From IMG/VR virus record IMGVR_UViG_3300049846_000165, positions 1 through 23,558 of that record: a stretch of DNA of 23,558 nucleotides; one strand, given 5' to 3'. The notes beneath the pieces are model-generated. The model did not search any database and was not told where the DNA came from. It was given only the letters and a program-made list of their open reading frames with translations. Below, in pieces: positions 22,729-23,558 of this stretch (its first letter is position 1; every line of letters starts with the position of its first letter). The position numbers and the translations under genes were made by a program. Source of the stretch: a virus.

Positions 22729-23117
22729 ATGTTGAGACCAGCCCCAGCAGTGCTGGGAGTGCCGGCCAGGTTGATGCGCAAGTTGCTCGATGGCTTCTCC
22801 TTCGGCTTCACCGCTGCCGTGGTCTCAGCTGCAGCCGGTGGTGCGCTCTGCGATGCGGTGACCGCATAGGCCGAGTTCTGCTGGCTGGCAGAGGCCGCGG
22901 CGGCTGATGCCGTATCGGCTGCCAGTTGAGACCGCAGATCAGTCGTCTGCTGGTTGGCGGCATCAATCTGCTGCTGGATCTGCGCCTGGAACGCAGCGGT
23001 CTGACTGCCGACCTGCGACCGGAAGCTGTCCAGCGCCGCCTGGCTGGCAGCGACATCCGCATCGCTCGGGCCCTGGTACACGACCTTCGGGGCCTTCGGT
23101 GCTCCGCCCATGCACAT
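22719..23117 (-). CDS. MCMGG-family small protein B (132 aa), unknown function
   Basis: This 132-residue protein starts MCMGGAPKAPKVVYQGPSDA, has a central Gln/Ala-rich helix (AFQAQIQQQIDAANQQTTDL), an Ala/Ser-rich stretch, and a basic linker into SSNLRINLAGTPSTAGAGLN plus IGV. The middle differs from genes A and C; the two ends are shared. A good Shine-Dalgarno-like AGGGGG sits eight bases before the first ATG, supporting MCMGG rather than the internal ATG two codons later. Its TGA lies two bases before the ATG of gene C. It is probably a small virion or assembly protein; no function can be assigned from sequence. Confidence 0.78.
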   Translation of the reverse strand: MCMGGAPKAPKVVYQGPSDADVAASQAALDSFRSQVGSQTAAFQAQIQQQIDAANQQTTDLRSQLAADTASAAAASASQQNSAYAVTASQSAPPAAAETTAAVKPKEKPSSNLRINLAGTPSTAGAGLNIGV

Positions 23118-23130
23118 GATCAGATCCCCC
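23104..23130 (-). repeat. Start-region repeat, copy 2 (gene B)
   Basis: On the minus strand GGGGGATCTGATC is followed by ATGTGCATGGGCGG. It is about 405 bp from copy 1 and includes the ribosome-binding region of gene B. Confidence 0.8.
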
Positions 23131-23522
23131 TAGGTGATGTTGAGGCCGGTGCCTGGCGCGGCGCCGACCGTGGCCTTGCCTTCAATCCGCAGGGCGCTCT
23201 TGCCCTTCGCGCCGGCGCCAGTCCGGTTGCGACCAACGACCGGGGCCTCAGCGTTCTTCTCCGGTGGTGGCGTACCGATCAGCTGCGCCATCCGCATCGC
23301 CTGCGCACTGGTCAGTTCCGCCGCCTGACGCTTCGCCTGGTTCGATGCCTCCAGCACTGACTGCTGATCACGCACGGCTGCCGTCAGCTGGCTTTGCAGC
23401 AGCTGCGTGCCGCTATCCATCGACTGCTCGATGGCAGACCGCTGTAGATCGAACTGCCGGTTGAAGGCGTCGTAGTTCGGGACCGTGATCGTCGCCCGAC
23501 CGCCCCCGCCACCCATGCACAT
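23130..23522 (-). CDS. MCMGG-family small protein A (130 aa), unknown function
   Basis: This 130-residue protein starts MCMGGGGGRATITVPNYDAF, has a helical, Gln/Ser-rich middle (QSMDSGTQLLQSQLTAAVRD), a Pro-rich linker, and a basic C-terminal region ending KSALRIEGKATVGAAPGTGL plus NIT. It shares both termini with genes B and C. A GGAGG sequence lies seven bases before the first ATG. It is the first complete gene of the late region in this window and is followed after 12 bp by gene B. The function is unknown. The cysteine at position 2 with a glycine run is the only distinctive residue pattern. Confidence 0.77.
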   Translation of the reverse strand: MCMGGGGGRATITVPNYDAFNRQFDLQRSAIEQSMDSGTQLLQSQLTAAVRDQQSVLEASNQAKRQAAELTSAQAMRMAQLIGTPPPEKNAEAPVVGRNRTGAGAKGKSALRIEGKATVGAAPGTGLNIT

Positions 23523-23534
23523 CAGAGCCCCTCC
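23509..23534 (-). repeat. Start-region repeat, copy 1 (gene A)
   Basis: On the minus strand GGAGGGGCTCTG is followed by ATGTGCATGGGTGG. The same module, GGGG(N)TCTGAT(C) plus ATGTGCATGGG(T/C)GG, occurs at 23104-23130 and 22703-22728. Conservation includes bases before the ATG, so it is a DNA-level repeat and not just a shared protein motif. This copy lacks the ATC between TCTG and ATG. Confidence 0.8.
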
Positions 23535-23558
23535 ACATCAATCGGATGCTGTTGCTGC
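23522..23558 (-). CDS. C-terminal end of an upstream gene, runs off window
   Basis: One frame reads QQQHPIDVEGL and stops with TGA at 23524-23522, overlapping the ATG of gene A by one base (TGATG), the same junction seen at most gene borders here. An alternative frame ends AATASD with TGA at 23540-23538, leaving a 15-bp gap. The first is preferred because of the packing pattern, but only about 11 residues are visible and the product cannot be named. Confidence 0.4.
   Translation of the reverse strand, partial: QQQHPIDVEGL

Noticed and set aside
1-23558. tRNA genes, CRISPR arrays, insertion sequences, attachment sites or an integrase
   Set aside because: None was seen on either strand; direct repeats found are short and explained by the gene features listed.

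Overview
The window is a stretch of a GC-rich (about 60-65% G+C by eye) T7-like podovirus genome: the late (class III) virion-assembly module. Every gene I can support reads on the minus strand, so the biological order runs from high to low coordinates. The best match is a cyanophage-type podovirus, because the conserved small gene at 549-749, the gp13 homologue and the tail-fibre style resemble marine or freshwater picocyanobacterial podoviruses. The high G+C would suit a high-G+C Synechococcus/Cyanobium-like host. The host is an inference; no host marker, integrase, tRNA, CRISPR array or replication gene is present.

Layout in transcription order: (1) 23558-22195, the last few codons of an upstream gene and then three small genes that share an MCMGG start and an LR[IF]...GLNI-type end. 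(2) 22192-18562, the head module: portal (gp8-like), scaffold (gp9-like), a 107-bp leader and the major capsid protein (gp10-like). (3) 18561-18466, a strong intrinsic terminator placed like T7 T-phi, then a candidate phage promoter or RNA element. (4) 18465-15302, tail tubular proteins A and B (gp11, gp12). (5) 15305-4527, the internal core/ejection proteins: gp13-like, gp14-like, and three very large proteins of 1054, 993 and 1115 aa where T7 has two (gp15, gp16). (6) 4526-4462, a 65-bp gap with a second copy of the candidate promoter element. (7) 4461-1, the host-recognition cassette: a gp17 N-terminal adaptor fibre, a second fibre-like protein, a pectate-lyase-fold tailspike, a conserved 66-aa protein, and a structural protein that runs off the window at base 1.

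Genes are packed with one- or four-base stop/start overlaps (TGATG or ATGA) almost throughout. The only non-coding gaps above 50 bp lie in front of the capsid, gp11 and gp17 genes, where regulatory signals are expected. The products would build the procapsid (portal, scaffold, capsid), the tail (gp11, gp12), the internal core that is ejected into the cell and opens peptidoglycan and membrane (gp13-gp16 set), and the adhesins that bind and possibly degrade surface polysaccharide. I see no defence island or unrelated inserted system. The notable points are the three MCMGG paralogues, the paired promoter-like element, the cell-wall-degrading domains on the gp15-like rather than a gp16-like protein, and two AT-leaning codon patches inside the portal and capsid genes.
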